Origin: Echinicola arenosa
GTDB lineage: Bacteria > Bacteroidota > Bacteroidia > Cytophagales > Cyclobacteriaceae
Length of the DNA stretch: 64,000 bases
NCBI RefSeq assembly: GCF_014841125.1
Contig: NZ_JACYTQ010000009.1
Location: forward strand, 1-64,000
Reading direction: 5' to 3'
Shown here: positions 8,742 through 18,266 of the stretch, piece after piece
Position numbering within the stretch: the stretch's first letter is position 1
How the letters are laid out: the number at the start of each line of letters is the position of its first letter
The notes under the pieces: generated by a model
The model's input: the letters and a program-made list of their open reading frames with translations, nothing else
What the model was told of the DNA's origin: nothing
Databases searched by the model: none
Position numbers and translations under genes: made by a program

Positions 8742-10161
8742 TTTTTCTTTTGTCAATTGTGCTGGCATTAGGTTTAGGCCCATTAGCCGGGTAAGGTTTA
8801 AGGTAGACTTTTTCCTGGTCCCCTTGCTCCTCCATCCAGCTTTTCAATTGGCTTTCCATCTTACCAATTATAGCTTGGTACTTGGCATCATCAGCAAGAT
8901 TGTACTGTTCATTGGGGTCATTGGCCAGGTCATAAAACTCCATTTCCGGCCGGACAAAATACCTTTGAACAATGGCCGCTGCCAGTGGATTGTGGGCAGC
9001 CTCTTCATCCCAACTGTCCCAATAAGCGCCAGCTCCGTCTTTCCTCAAAATATCGGAATGATTGGTATGCAGGGCATCCGGAACCAGGTTAATGATCAAC
9101 TTATAGCGCTTGTCCCGAATGCTTCTGATGGGATAAACATTGAAGTTACCATCTCCGCTGTGCGTGGTATAAATAAAATCCCTGAATTGGTGAGTATTGC
9201 CCTTCAGCACTTCTGTAAATGGTTTTCCGTCCAAGTCATTTGGGATGTCAGAACCTGAAATATCCAGCATGGTCGGCAGGATATCTACCCAACTGACCAT
9301 GGCATCTGTTTCGCTTCCCGGCTCAACCACTCCCGGCCATTTCACGATCAAAGGCGTTCGGATTCCGGCATCATAGAGGTTCCACTTTGCAAATGGCCAC
9401 TGGGCCCCGTGATCACTGGTAAAAAGGGTGAAGATATTCTCCCCAAGCATCTTATCCAGGTATTCCAAGACCTGTCCCATTTCATTATCCATTCCACTTA
9501 CATCGGTATAGTACCTAGCCCGATGTTCCCGGGTTGCTTTGGTATCAATAAAATAAGGAGGTAAATCCACTTCATTTGGGGAATAATCCATTTCCTCTGT
9601 CCACCAAACATGCGGTCGCCTGTCTCCCACAAAAACACAAACCGGCCCCTCCACTTGGGTAGAGTCAAAATACTGACTGATGTTTTGGTAAAGGTTAACC
9701 TGCTCGTCATGGTGAAAATCAAAACCACATTTTTCATTTCCCCCGTAATGGGCCACTTTTCCAAAAGCAAATATCGAATACCCATTGGATTTCAATTGTC
9801 CGATCAAATAAGGGATATCCGGGTTGGGAAAAGCATGGTTCACTTCAGCGCCATTTCTTGCAGGCATCAAACCTGTGAGCAAAGCTGCCCGACTGGGAGC
9901 GCAGGAAGGTGATGCCACAAAAGCGTTGTTAAAGGTCATTCCTTCTTTACTCAGCTTCTCCAATACAGGTGTCTTGACCACTTCGGCACCATAGACTGAT
10001 ACATCAAGGTAGCCCAGGTCATCCGATAAGTACACAATCATATTGGGTTTTTCTTGAGCCTTGAGTTCTAAAGTAAAGGTCAATCTGAAAAAAAGTAAGA
10101 GCATTGCCATCATCTGGGCACGGAAATAAACAAGCCTGCTTTGGTTGGTTTTTATGGTCAT
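8731..10161 (-). CDS. Sulfatase, heparan N-sulfatase (SGSH)-like
   Basis: Type I sulfatase of 476 aa with an N-terminal signal segment (about 15-35, ending LELKAQ). The metal-binding pair is in VYLSDDLGYLD (about 43-53), the formylglycine cysteine is C87 in C-A-P-S-R, and ALLTGLMPARNGAE follows. The C-terminus has EFYDLANDPNEQYNL, common in secreted Bacteroidota sulfatases. The SGSH-like (perhaps S1_8) placement rests on the motif pattern only. The gene ends within the start of the GH43-like gene (ATGGTCAGTAA, 11 bases shared). It begins 283 bases after the SusD-2 stop, behind a 17-base palindrome that could be an operator. Confidence 0.9.
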   Translation of the reverse strand: MTIKTNQSRLVYFRAQMMAMLLLFFRLTFTLELKAQEKPNMIVYLSDDLGYLDVSVYGAEVVKTPVLEKLSKEGMTFNNAFVASPSCAPSRAALLTGLMPARNGAEVNHAFPNPDIPYLIGQLKSNGYSIFAFGKVAHYGGNEKCGFDFHHDEQVNLYQNISQYFDSTQVEGPVCVFVGDRRPHVWWTEEMDYSPNEVDLPPYFIDTKATREHRARYYTDVSGMDNEMGQVLEYLDKMLGENIFTLFTSDHGAQWPFAKWNLYDAGIRTPLIVKWPGVVEPGSETDAMVSWVDILPTMLDISGSDIPNDLDGKPFTEVLKGNTHQFRDFIYTTHSGDGNFNVYPIRSIRDKRYKLIINLVPDALHTNHSDILRKDGAGAYWDSWDEEAAHNPLAAAIVQRYFVRPEMEFYDLANDPNEQYNLADDAKYQAIIGKMESQLKSWMEEQGDQEKVYLKPYPANGPKPNASTIDKRKNGQ

Positions 10162-10223
10162 TTAGGGTTACGGTTTTATAAATTCAAGATGGGGAACTCT
10201 GTAAAAACTTCCTGTTTTCTATC

Positions 10224-10240
10224 TTTTCGAAGTTCGAAAA
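10224..10240. promoter_or_regulatory. 17-base perfect palindrome upstream of a sulfatase
   Basis: TTTTCGAA and TTCGAAAA flank a single G, giving an exact palindrome 63 bases upstream of the sulfatase start at 10161 (minus strand). The size suits a dimeric regulator, but no binding protein can be named. Confidence 0.3.
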
Positions 10241-10334
10241 ACTATGGTTTACCTAGTACTATTTTAAAAGCACATTTTATAACTTTTCCGTCAAATATGT
10301 TCCGATAGTCAGTTAGTAACCTTTTGAAGAAGTC

Positions 10335-10372
10335 GAATCCACGGCACCCTTCAATTTCGGCACCATGGATTC
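10335..10372. terminator. Stem-loop downstream of SusD-2
   Basis: A 7-bp perfect stem (GAATCCA at 10335-10341, TGGATTC at 10366-10372) encloses a GC-rich loop with two GGCACC copies. It lies about 70 bases after the SusD-2 stop. There is no U-tract, so it may trim or stabilise the SusCD message rather than terminate it. Confidence 0.3.
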
Positions 10373-10444
10373 AAATCTCCTCACTTAGATTTCAAGCACC
10401 TTGATATGCAATTCTTGATACTGTAATCTAGCTACTTTTACTTC

Positions 10445-11908
10445 CTAATATCCCTCATTTTGAATCAAATTCGGATTGGCATCCAAAGCTGCCTGAGGAA
10501 TGGGAAAAAGCACATGGGTGGCCTTGGCATTGCTGACGCCCCGCTCTTGAGCGGAGGAAACAAAAGTACCCAGCCTGATCTGGTCTTCCCTCCTTTTGCC
10601 TTCTGTATAAAATTCCCATGCCCGCTCATTGAGCAAATGATTTCTTAAGGCCTCCGTTGTACCAAAATCTATCAGGTTCAGAGGGGCCACATCTGCCCTT
10701 TCCCTGACCATATTGATCAAGTCAATAGATTCTTGGTTGGGGCCGTTCAGCTCATTCAGTGCTTCTGCCCTGCTCAGCAGGATATCAGCATAGCGTACCC
10801 CCGGCACGTCATTTCCATGCTCATTGCCCAAACCATTAGGATCTGGCCAATACTTAAATGATCGGGTGTTGTTATTGTTCAACAAGGAAACTGTATTTCC
10901 CTGACCGTTGACATAACTATCGATGATCAGGTCCATTCTCTTGTCTCCTGCTTCGAAAGAATTGTAAAAACGATCATAGAGCCTGTACTGGGCAGCCCAG
11001 TTTCTCCATGAATTCTGAAAGGTCAACCCTGTTTCAGGGTCACTGGCAAAGCCATCAGGGAAAGCGCCATTGATGTAATTATTGCCAGGCACCTGAGGGG
11101 TCTGGGGATAGGCTAGAATAAACTCATTATTCCTTTCATTCTGTACCCTAAAAAGCATGGCATAATCAGGATAAAGGCTGTAATTCCCCATATCCATAAC
11201 TTCCTGTGCCATGTCTGCTGCCTTTTGCCACTGTTTGGTATTCAAATAAAACTTAGTCAAAAGTGCTCTGGCACCACCATTGGTCACCCGGCCATAGGCC
11301 TGTTCTTCCCCTGGATCAGGCAAATTTGGAATTACCGCCAGCAATTCTGATTCGACAAACTGCCGAATTTCTTCTTCTGAAGGTCTCGCCAAGTATAATT
11401 CATCCTCAGAACTTTGCCTTATGGGTACTGGACCAAACCAAGAATGTAAGTAATAATAACTCAAAGCCCGAATGAACCTGGCCTCCGACGCATATGTACG
11501 CTTTAAATCTTCACTGATATCCGCAGCATCCACATTCTCCAACACCACATTGGCATTTCGGATGGCCCGATAAGGCTTGAGCCACATATCACCATACATC
11601 CATCCTACAGAAGCATCCCATGTAAAGTCAATCATCAACACAGCGGTCCGGTTTTCACCGCCACCAGTTTCCCATTCGATATCTGTGCACCATTCTTCGA
11701 TGTTACGTACACTATGGTGCGAATAACCATTGAGGTACCCTTCTGCGTAGGCCGCATCCAAGGTAGATTTGATTCCCTCTTGGGTGGTCAGAAAATTTTC
11801 CGGGGCCATTTGGGAGAAAAGTTCCTCGTCCAGCATACCCGAACAGGCACTCATCATTCCCAGACCTACTGCTATCAAATTATATTTTAATATTTTCATA
11901 GTTTTCAT
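10445..11908 (-). CDS. SusD/RagB-family glycan-binding lipoprotein 2
   Basis: Outer-membrane surface lipoprotein that caps a SusC channel and binds glycan, 487 aa from the ATG at 11908. The longest frame begins with a GTG at 11923 directly after the preceding stop, and another ATG lies at 11899. The lipid-attachment cysteine is in MMSACSG. Family marks are NANVVLENV, EARFIRALSYYYL, YGRVTNGGARALL, VRYADILLSRAEALNE, NERAWEFYTEGKRREDQIR and the terminal LFPIPQAALDANPNLIQNEGY. By eye more than half of it is identical to SusD-1 at 13377-14834, so the two are paralogues in one locus. It is the second SusD for a single SusC and may extend ligand range. Confidence 0.93.
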   Translation of the reverse strand: MKTMKILKYNLIAVGLGMMSACSGMLDEELFSQMAPENFLTTQEGIKSTLDAAYAEGYLNGYSHHSVRNIEEWCTDIEWETGGGENRTAVLMIDFTWDASVGWMYGDMWLKPYRAIRNANVVLENVDAADISEDLKRTYASEARFIRALSYYYLHSWFGPVPIRQSSEDELYLARPSEEEIRQFVESELLAVIPNLPDPGEEQAYGRVTNGGARALLTKFYLNTKQWQKAADMAQEVMDMGNYSLYPDYAMLFRVQNERNNEFILAYPQTPQVPGNNYINGAFPDGFASDPETGLTFQNSWRNWAAQYRLYDRFYNSFEAGDKRMDLIIDSYVNGQGNTVSLLNNNNTRSFKYWPDPNGLGNEHGNDVPGVRYADILLSRAEALNELNGPNQESIDLINMVRERADVAPLNLIDFGTTEALRNHLLNERAWEFYTEGKRREDQIRLGTFVSSAQERGVSNAKATHVLFPIPQAALDANPNLIQNEGY

Positions 11909-11923
11909 AGTCTTAAATTTCAC

Positions 11924-13387
11924 TTACTTATTAATGAAATAAGGTTCTCTCATTATTCTAAGCTTCCTGTCTTTAAAAAGCCTACCTGGATCAGAATCCT
12001 CAGTATATTGATCATTTACCACAGGCTCTTTAGCATTCACCCTTTCCAGATAATCCTCCATCATATCATCCATTTGTGCTATAATCTCCGGATAGATATA
12101 GGAAAGATTTTTCTGCTCACTCAAATCACTTTTCAAGTCGTAAAGTTGAAAAGTTCCAGTTTCATAGAACTTGATCATCTTATAATCACCCCAATAAATT
12201 GAGGTTGCTGGATGACTTGCTTTCTGTAATTGGTAGTGAGGAAAATGAAAGACCAGAAAATCATTAGGCCTTTCTACGGATTTCGATTTACCGTTCAGCA
12301 AATTGGCCAAACTTCCCCCGTCGTACCCTTCAGGGAGTTCATGAATACCCAGCCATTCACAAATCGTAGGGAACAAATCATAACCAACCACTTGCTGCTC
12401 CAGTCGTCCAGCTGAAATACCAGGACCATCGATCATAAATGGAACCCGTGTTCCTCCTTCCCATAAGGACGCTTTCCATCCATGAAGTGGCCCATTGATA
12501 TTACTGGGATTTGAAGTTGGATAAGTACCATTATCGCTGGTATATATGATATAGGTATTCTCTCTAATCCCCAATTCGTTGACTGTATTCAGCAAATCCC
12601 CTAAAGCGTTATCAAAATCCAAGGTCATGGCCGCAAACTTCGAGTGATTATGCCTTTCGCCTTTTTCCCAGGTACTGACTGTTTCTTCGGCCTTTGGCGA
12701 TGCATCCATGGAAAGATGAACAGCATAGTGGGAAATCTGAAGATAAAATGGCTTACCATCCTTTACTTGCTGCTCCATCCATCTTTTAGCCTTATCGGTC
12801 GTACTGTATATCCGCTTTGGGTCTGAAGGCGGATTATTGTCACCTTCAGCATTGGAAGTAGGTCCGTCCCCTGTATCAAATCCGTGTTGTGAAGGGCCTC
12901 CATTTCCCAAATGCCACTTTCCAAAATGGGCAGCACGGTATTCAGGTTTGAATTTTTTTATCCATTCTGCTATCGTATAGTCCTTACTGGATATTTCGTT
13001 CACGTGCTGTGGAGGTATGAGGTAATTCCCTTCATACAATGGTCCAGTATTCCGTTCAATGATATCTGTCATATTCAATCTGGCAGGACTCTTTCCCGTG
13101 AGAAGACTTGCCCTTGATGGAGAGCAGTTGGGATGAGCGGAATATCCTTGTGAAAACACCACACTACTTTTGGCCAATCTTTCCAAGTTTGGCGTTTTGA
13201 AATAGTCACTTTTGGAGTCTTCTATTTCCGGGTCCATTTGAATAGATGTGGTTCCCCAACCTTGGTCATCTGCCAATATTAAAATAATATTAGGCGAGCC
13301 AGACTGCGCCTGGAGGTCATTCATCATAATCATCGATAGAACCACCCAAATTCCTATTCGAAATAAATTCGTTTGATCAGTAACCAT
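11924..13387 (-). CDS. Sulfatase inserted between two SusD genes
   Basis: Type I sulfatase of 487 aa with an N-terminal signal segment (about 9-28, ending DLQAQ). Metal-binding residues are in LADDQGWGTTS (about 38-48), and the formylglycine cysteine is C88 in C-S-P-S-R. The following LTGKSPARLNMTDII is a pattern I associate with the S1_16-type subgroup. The C-terminus has FQLYDLKSDLSEQKNL. The start overlaps the SusD-1 stop by 11 bases (ATGGTTACTGA), and its own stop abuts the next SusD gene. Placement inside the SusCD unit suggests it acts early on the bound glycan. Confidence 0.9.
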   Translation of the reverse strand: MVTDQTNLFRIGIWVVLSMIMMNDLQAQSGSPNIILILADDQGWGTTSIQMDPEIEDSKSDYFKTPNLERLAKSSVVFSQGYSAHPNCSPSRASLLTGKSPARLNMTDIIERNTGPLYEGNYLIPPQHVNEISSKDYTIAEWIKKFKPEYRAAHFGKWHLGNGGPSQHGFDTGDGPTSNAEGDNNPPSDPKRIYSTTDKAKRWMEQQVKDGKPFYLQISHYAVHLSMDASPKAEETVSTWEKGERHNHSKFAAMTLDFDNALGDLLNTVNELGIRENTYIIYTSDNGTYPTSNPSNINGPLHGWKASLWEGGTRVPFMIDGPGISAGRLEQQVVGYDLFPTICEWLGIHELPEGYDGGSLANLLNGKSKSVERPNDFLVFHFPHYQLQKASHPATSIYWGDYKMIKFYETGTFQLYDLKSDLSEQKNLSYIYPEIIAQMDDMMEDYLERVNAKEPVVNDQYTEDSDPGRLFKDRKLRIMREPYFINK

Positions 13388-14834
13388 CGTTTTGAACTAA
13401 TTTTGGATTAGAATCCATCGCAGCTTGTGGAATAGGGAATAAGGCATGGGTTGGTTTTGCTACACTAACTCCCCTATTGTTCGCATCTTGGATCAGCAAC
13501 CCCATGCGTTTTAGATCCTCTCTGCGCTTTCGTTCGGAATAAAATTCCCATGCCCTTTCATCGAGGATCTGTAACCTAAGACTTTCCTGTGAAGGAAAGT
13601 CAGCAAGTTCTAGGCCCTCAAGGCCAGCCCGTTCTCTAATTTCATTTATTAGATCCACAGATACTTGATTAGGCCCATTGACTTCATTCAATGCCTCTGC
13701 TTTGGATAGTAAAATATCGGCATAACGAACCTCTGGTATATCGTTGCCGTGCGAATTCCCGAGCCCGTTTGGATCTGGCCAGTATTTAAAAGATCGGGTA
13801 TTATTATTTCCCAAAAGAGAAACCATTTTACCATTGAAATCAATATATTCTGTCAAAATCAAATCCCTCCGCTTATCATCAGGTTCGAACGAATCATAAA
13901 ATCCATCCAACAAGCGATCTTGGCGCGCCCAATTTCGCCATGAGTTGATAAATTTCAACCCGGACTTGGGATCTTCAGCAAAATTAATCGGGAAAGTCCC
14001 ATTCATATGTTCATTGCCAGGGCCATTCGGAATAGCTGCGTTCACAAAGATAAATTCACGATTCTTTTCATTACGAACCTTAAATAGCTCCTCAAAGCTT
14101 GGATGCAATTCGTAATCTCCCATGTCCATCAACTCATCCGCTACCGTGACACATTCCTGCCACTTCTTGGTATTGAGATAAAATTTGCACAATATCGCCC
14201 TTGCGCTTCCCTTGGTGGCCCTGCCATAGCTTTCTTCTTCACCAGGGTCAGGCAGCCCTGCAATACTTGATACTAACTCTGAAATGACAAACTGCTCTAC
14301 TTCTTCTTGACTAGCTCTAGCAAGTTCCAACTCATCCTCTGTGCCCCTCCGAAGAGGTACAGGTCCAAACCAAGTATAAAGTCTTGCATAGCACATTGCC
14401 CGAATGAACATCGCGTCCGCTGTCAATGTTGCTTTCATATCATCTGGAATTTCAGCATTTTCTACATTTTCCAATACGATATTAGCATTCCTAATGGCTA
14501 CATATTGGGAAGACCACATATTCATAAAAAGATCAACTGATGGATCCCAAGTATAATTAATAAACAAAGAGGCTGTTCGGTTAGCGCCCCCGCCAGTTTC
14601 CCACTCTGTATCTGTACACCACTCCTCTGCATGAAGAATAAAATTACCCCTATTGCCAATTATTGATTGATCGGCATAAGCTGAAAACAACACTGATTTT
14701 AAGCCTTCCTCAGTCACCAGAAAGTTATCCGGAGCCATTTGCGAGAACATTTCTTCTTCCAATAAACTTGAACATGACACGAGTGTCATGCAGAATGTTA
14801 CTGCATATGCACTAATGATCTTTGTAGCTTTCAT
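13377..14834 (-). CDS. SusD/RagB-family glycan-binding lipoprotein 1
   Basis: Surface lipoprotein of 485 aa, directly after SusC (12-base gap), so it is the canonical partner of that receptor. The lipidated cysteine is in LVSCSSLLEEE, followed by the acidic surface-export-like stretch common in Bacteroidota. SusD family marks include RNANIVLENV, DAMFIRAMCYARL, YGRATKGSARAIL, VRYADILLSKAEALNE, DERAWEFYSERKRRED and the end LFPIPQAAMDSNPKLVQNDGY. It is strongly similar to SusD-2 along its whole length, including a shared KYWPDPNGLGN block. That argues for local duplication together with, or around, the sulfatase gene. Confidence 0.94.
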   Translation of the reverse strand: MKATKIISAYAVTFCMTLVSCSSLLEEEMFSQMAPDNFLVTEEGLKSVLFSAYADQSIIGNRGNFILHAEEWCTDTEWETGGGANRTASLFINYTWDPSVDLFMNMWSSQYVAIRNANIVLENVENAEIPDDMKATLTADAMFIRAMCYARLYTWFGPVPLRRGTEDELELARASQEEVEQFVISELVSSIAGLPDPGEEESYGRATKGSARAILCKFYLNTKKWQECVTVADELMDMGDYELHPSFEELFKVRNEKNREFIFVNAAIPNGPGNEHMNGTFPINFAEDPKSGLKFINSWRNWARQDRLLDGFYDSFEPDDKRRDLILTEYIDFNGKMVSLLGNNNTRSFKYWPDPNGLGNSHGNDIPEVRYADILLSKAEALNEVNGPNQVSVDLINEIRERAGLEGLELADFPSQESLRLQILDERAWEFYSERKRREDLKRMGLLIQDANNRGVSVAKPTHALFPIPQAAMDSNPKLVQNDGY

Positions 14835-14846
14835 GTCCCTTTCATT

Positions 14847-17800
14847 TTAAAATCCAAGTTTTACGCCCATTAAAAACGATGTCGCTGTGGGATAGGCGTT
14901 GTAATCAATCCTGATGTTTGCATTGCCATTGGGATTGACTGCAGGGTCCACGCCGTCATAATTAGTAATAGTCCATAAATTGGTTCCCGTAACATACACC
15001 TGTGCTGAGCGGAAGGTATTGCTCTGCAACATAGGGATTGTGTAGTTTAAGGTCACCGTGTTCAAACGCAGGTAAGAGGCATCCTGAATCGTATAAGAGT
15101 TGACCTCTTTTTGTCCCTGGGCAGTAGGATTAACAAAAGATGGATAAACCGTAGAAGGATTTTCAGGGGTCCATCGGTTCAGGTAAGGCTCTGCAAACTT
15201 GTTTCTCCTGAAATTGATAGGGAAATAGGTGTCCACCAAGTTGTTGTTCAACATGCTGATTCCATGCACCCCTTCGAAGAAAACATATAAGCTGAAACCT
15301 TTGTATTCGAAGGTATTGGCAAAGGAATAGGTGAAGTCCGGGAAGGAATTACCCAGCACCTCCCTGTCATCTGCATTGACGGTTTGGTCTCCATTGATAT
15401 CACGGAACTTCAGATCTCCGGGCGCCACATTGTCGGTCGTTTGATCAAAGTCATCACCTTCCTGCCAAACACCATCTACTTGGTAGCCATAGAAGGAATA
15501 CATAGGTAAACCTTCTTTGATGATCCAAATCTGATTGGCAAAACCGGCTCCTCCACCGATGATCTGATCTACTCCTCCCAGGCTGGTCACCTCATTTTTT
15601 ACAGTGGCTAAATTAAGGGTGGTAGTCCAAGTAAATTCCCCGTCAAAGTTTACGGAGGTAATGGCCGCTTCAATACCTGAATTTTTCACACTTCCAATAT
15701 TTGTGATCCTATTGGAATATCCTGTAGAAGTAGGAATAGGTAAATATAGGAGCATATCAAAAGTATTTTTCCTAAAATAGTCTAAGCTACCAAAAACCCG
15801 ATCTCTAAACAGACCAAAGTCCAATCCAATATCCCACTGCTCTGTGGTTTCCCACTTCAGGTCAGCATTGGGAATACGGGCAGGCTGGGTGGTGGAAACT
15901 TTTTGATCATTGAAAACGGCGTCCGGACCCGGCACAAACGTACTGATCGATAGGTAGTTACCAATTTCCTGATTACCGGTCTGTCCCCAGCTAGCGCGGA
16001 ATTTCAAGGTACTCATAGCTTCAAAATCCTGCATAAAAGGCTCTTCGTTCACTTTCCAGGCAAATGCCCCGGAAGGGAAATAACCAAACTTGTTGTTCTC
16101 CCCAAATCTGGATGAACCATCTATTCGCAATGTTCCTGTAAACAGGTATTTATCCATCAAGGTATAGTTCACCCTACCTAAATAAGAGAGTAAGCGGTTG
16201 GTTGCCCGGAAGCTATTGATATTAAACTGGGTAGGGTCACCCAAGCCAATATTATCAGTTCCTGTAGCATCAGATGGAAAGCTTTTACCATGGCTGGTTG
16301 TATTGGCGGTAGAGAATTTCTGCGTAGTCACCCCTGCCACTGCTGAAATGTGATGATCATCAATAGTCTTGTCATAGGTGGTCGTCAGCTCCATCAAGTA
16401 ATTGGATTGACGCTCCTGCAAAATCGTGGCAATTCCCCCATTGGCAAGACCATCTTTTGTTGAACGGTCAATATAAACATCTCTTCGCTGGTTGGTCACA
16501 TCTGTACCGAAATTCACTTTTACAGACCACTCCGGAAGTATTTTATAATTGGCATAAGCCACCGCCATATTTCGATAACGTTCGATCATGGCATTTTTCC
16601 CATAAGCTATGGCCAAAGGATTATCAATAGAGATATAAGGCGAAATCCTGTAGCGCCCATCATCCCCATAAACACTCAATGTAGGATCAAAGTTGTAAGC
16701 AGCATAGAGGGAACCATTGTTTTCATTCACGCCAAAAGACTGTGCCGGTACTTGATCATTTTCACTAAAAGAAGTATTCATATTCATCCCTACTGTCACA
16801 CGGTCAGAAAATTTGGTCTCCAGGTTCAAACGAGCACTGTACCGTTCAAAGGCCGAACTTTTTACCACTCCTTGCTGATTGAAATAATTGAGGGCTGCGA
16901 AATAATTGGTTTTCTCATTACCTCCAGAAAAGGATAGGTTTTGGTTGGTCACCGGTGCACTGGAACGAAATAGTTCATCTTGCCAATCGGTCCCTCCATC
17001 CTCGATAACATCCACCATTTGGTCCGCTATTCCTCCACCGTCGGCAATGATGCCATTCATAACCATTTGGTATTGTTCTGCATTGAGGACATCTAATCTT
17101 CTAGCCACATTTTGCACCCCTACATAGCCATCATAATTGATTCTCATCTGTCCTGACTTGCCCCTCTTGGTGGTTACCATGATCACTCCATTTGCACCAC
17201 GGGCACCATAGATTGCAGTAGCAGAAGCATCCTTTAATATTTCAATGGACTCAATATCGTTAGGATTGATCGCCGCCAAAGGGTTCGTAGGCGTACGAAC
17301 ATCCGGATAATTGCTACCTCCACCGGTCGTCATGGCGCTATTGTCAATAGGCAAACCGTCAATAACGTAAAGCGGGCCTGTTCCGGCATTAACAGAGCTG
17401 GCCCCTCGAATACTGATGGAAATCCCACCACCTGGCTCAGAACTGTTTTGTACCACATTCACCCCTGCAGCCTTTCCTTTCAGCAACTGGTCCACAGAGG
17501 TATTGACCCCTTGGTTTTGCTCATCGGACTTTAGGGAAACCACAGAGCCAGTCAAGTCACTCTTCTTGACGGTACCATAACCGACCACCACTACCTCCTC
17601 CAAGGCTTGGGTATCCTCTTGCATTTCAATGTCAATGGTACTTTGATTGCCTACTTCAACCCGCTGGGTCATAAAGCCGATAAAAGAATAGATTAATACA
17701 TCTCCTTCTTCCACCGTAATTTCATAATGGCCATCCATGTCAGTGACAGTTCCCCTACCCGTACTTTCCACTTTCACGGTCACGCCTGGCATAGGCTGTC

Positions 17801-18233
17801 CGGTGTCATCCACCACATTTCCGCTGATGGTGACTTCGGCCAGTTCTTTGATTTCTACTTGCTTACTTTTGGTATTTTGGTTGACATGGATATTGTCATT
17901 GATCTGGGTAAAGCTCAAACCTGTCTGCTTGGATAAGGTAACCAACAGGTCATAAACGGTCCCACTATGGATGTCAGCCTCCACACGCTGAGAGGTATTG
18001 ATTCCATTTTCGTTTAGTGTAAACCTAAAATCTGTTTTGCGCTCTACTTCTTTGAACACCGCATCCAAAGTCCTGTTTTGCAAACGGATGTCTAATGTCA
18101 CATCCTCAATGGTTTTCCTCTGGGCCTTACTCGTATTGGCTAGCAGTACGGTGCAAAAGACCAGTTGAATGAGAAACCCATATAATATTCTCATAGACAT
18201 CACTATTAGTTGTCTCAGTATTTTTTTTTGCAT
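14847..18233 (-). CDS. SusC/RagA-family TonB-dependent receptor with STN domain
   Basis: Outer-membrane TonB-dependent glycan importer of 1128 aa. Order of parts: signal peptide about 1-37; STN (secretin/TonB N-terminal) domain about 48-115; carboxypeptidase-regulatory-like beta-sandwich about 130-205 (VTISGNVVDDTGQPMPGV); TonB-box-like EEVVVVGYG; plug domain with DQLLKGKAAGV, SIRGASSVNAG and GPLYVIDGLPID; then the 22-strand barrel to the C-terminal LMGVKLGF. The STN domain marks a transducer receptor that signals through FecR to an ECF sigma factor, and both genes lie immediately upstream. A 155-base gap with strong hairpins separates it from fecR. Confidence 0.95.
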   Translation of the reverse strand: MQKKILRQLIVMSMRILYGFLIQLVFCTVLLANTSKAQRKTIEDVTLDIRLQNRTLDAVFKEVERKTDFRFTLNENGINTSQRVEADIHSGTVYDLLVTLSKQTGLSFTQINDNIHVNQNTKSKQVEIKELAEVTISGNVVDDTGQPMPGVTVKVESTGRGTVTDMDGHYEITVEEGDVLIYSFIGFMTQRVEVGNQSTIDIEMQEDTQALEEVVVVGYGTVKKSDLTGSVVSLKSDEQNQGVNTSVDQLLKGKAAGVNVVQNSSEPGGGISISIRGASSVNAGTGPLYVIDGLPIDNSAMTTGGGSNYPDVRTPTNPLAAINPNDIESIEILKDASATAIYGARGANGVIMVTTKRGKSGQMRINYDGYVGVQNVARRLDVLNAEQYQMVMNGIIADGGGIADQMVDVIEDGGTDWQDELFRSSAPVTNQNLSFSGGNEKTNYFAALNYFNQQGVVKSSAFERYSARLNLETKFSDRVTVGMNMNTSFSENDQVPAQSFGVNENNGSLYAAYNFDPTLSVYGDDGRYRISPYISIDNPLAIAYGKNAMIERYRNMAVAYANYKILPEWSVKVNFGTDVTNQRRDVYIDRSTKDGLANGGIATILQERQSNYLMELTTTYDKTIDDHHISAVAGVTTQKFSTANTTSHGKSFPSDATGTDNIGLGDPTQFNINSFRATNRLLSYLGRVNYTLMDKYLFTGTLRIDGSSRFGENNKFGYFPSGAFAWKVNEEPFMQDFEAMSTLKFRASWGQTGNQEIGNYLSISTFVPGPDAVFNDQKVSTTQPARIPNADLKWETTEQWDIGLDFGLFRDRVFGSLDYFRKNTFDMLLYLPIPTSTGYSNRITNIGSVKNSGIEAAITSVNFDGEFTWTTTLNLATVKNEVTSLGGVDQIIGGGAGFANQIWIIKEGLPMYSFYGYQVDGVWQEGDDFDQTTDNVAPGDLKFRDINGDQTVNADDREVLGNSFPDFTYSFANTFEYKGFSLYVFFEGVHGISMLNNNLVDTYFPINFRRNKFAEPYLNRWTPENPSTVYPSFVNPTAQGQKEVNSYTIQDASYLRLNTVTLNYTIPMLQSNTFRSAQVYVTGTNLWTITNYDGVDPAVNPNGNANIRIDYNAYPTATSFLMGVKLGF

Positions 18234-18266
18234 AGTTTTAAATGTTTAAGTGATAACTGCTTAAGC

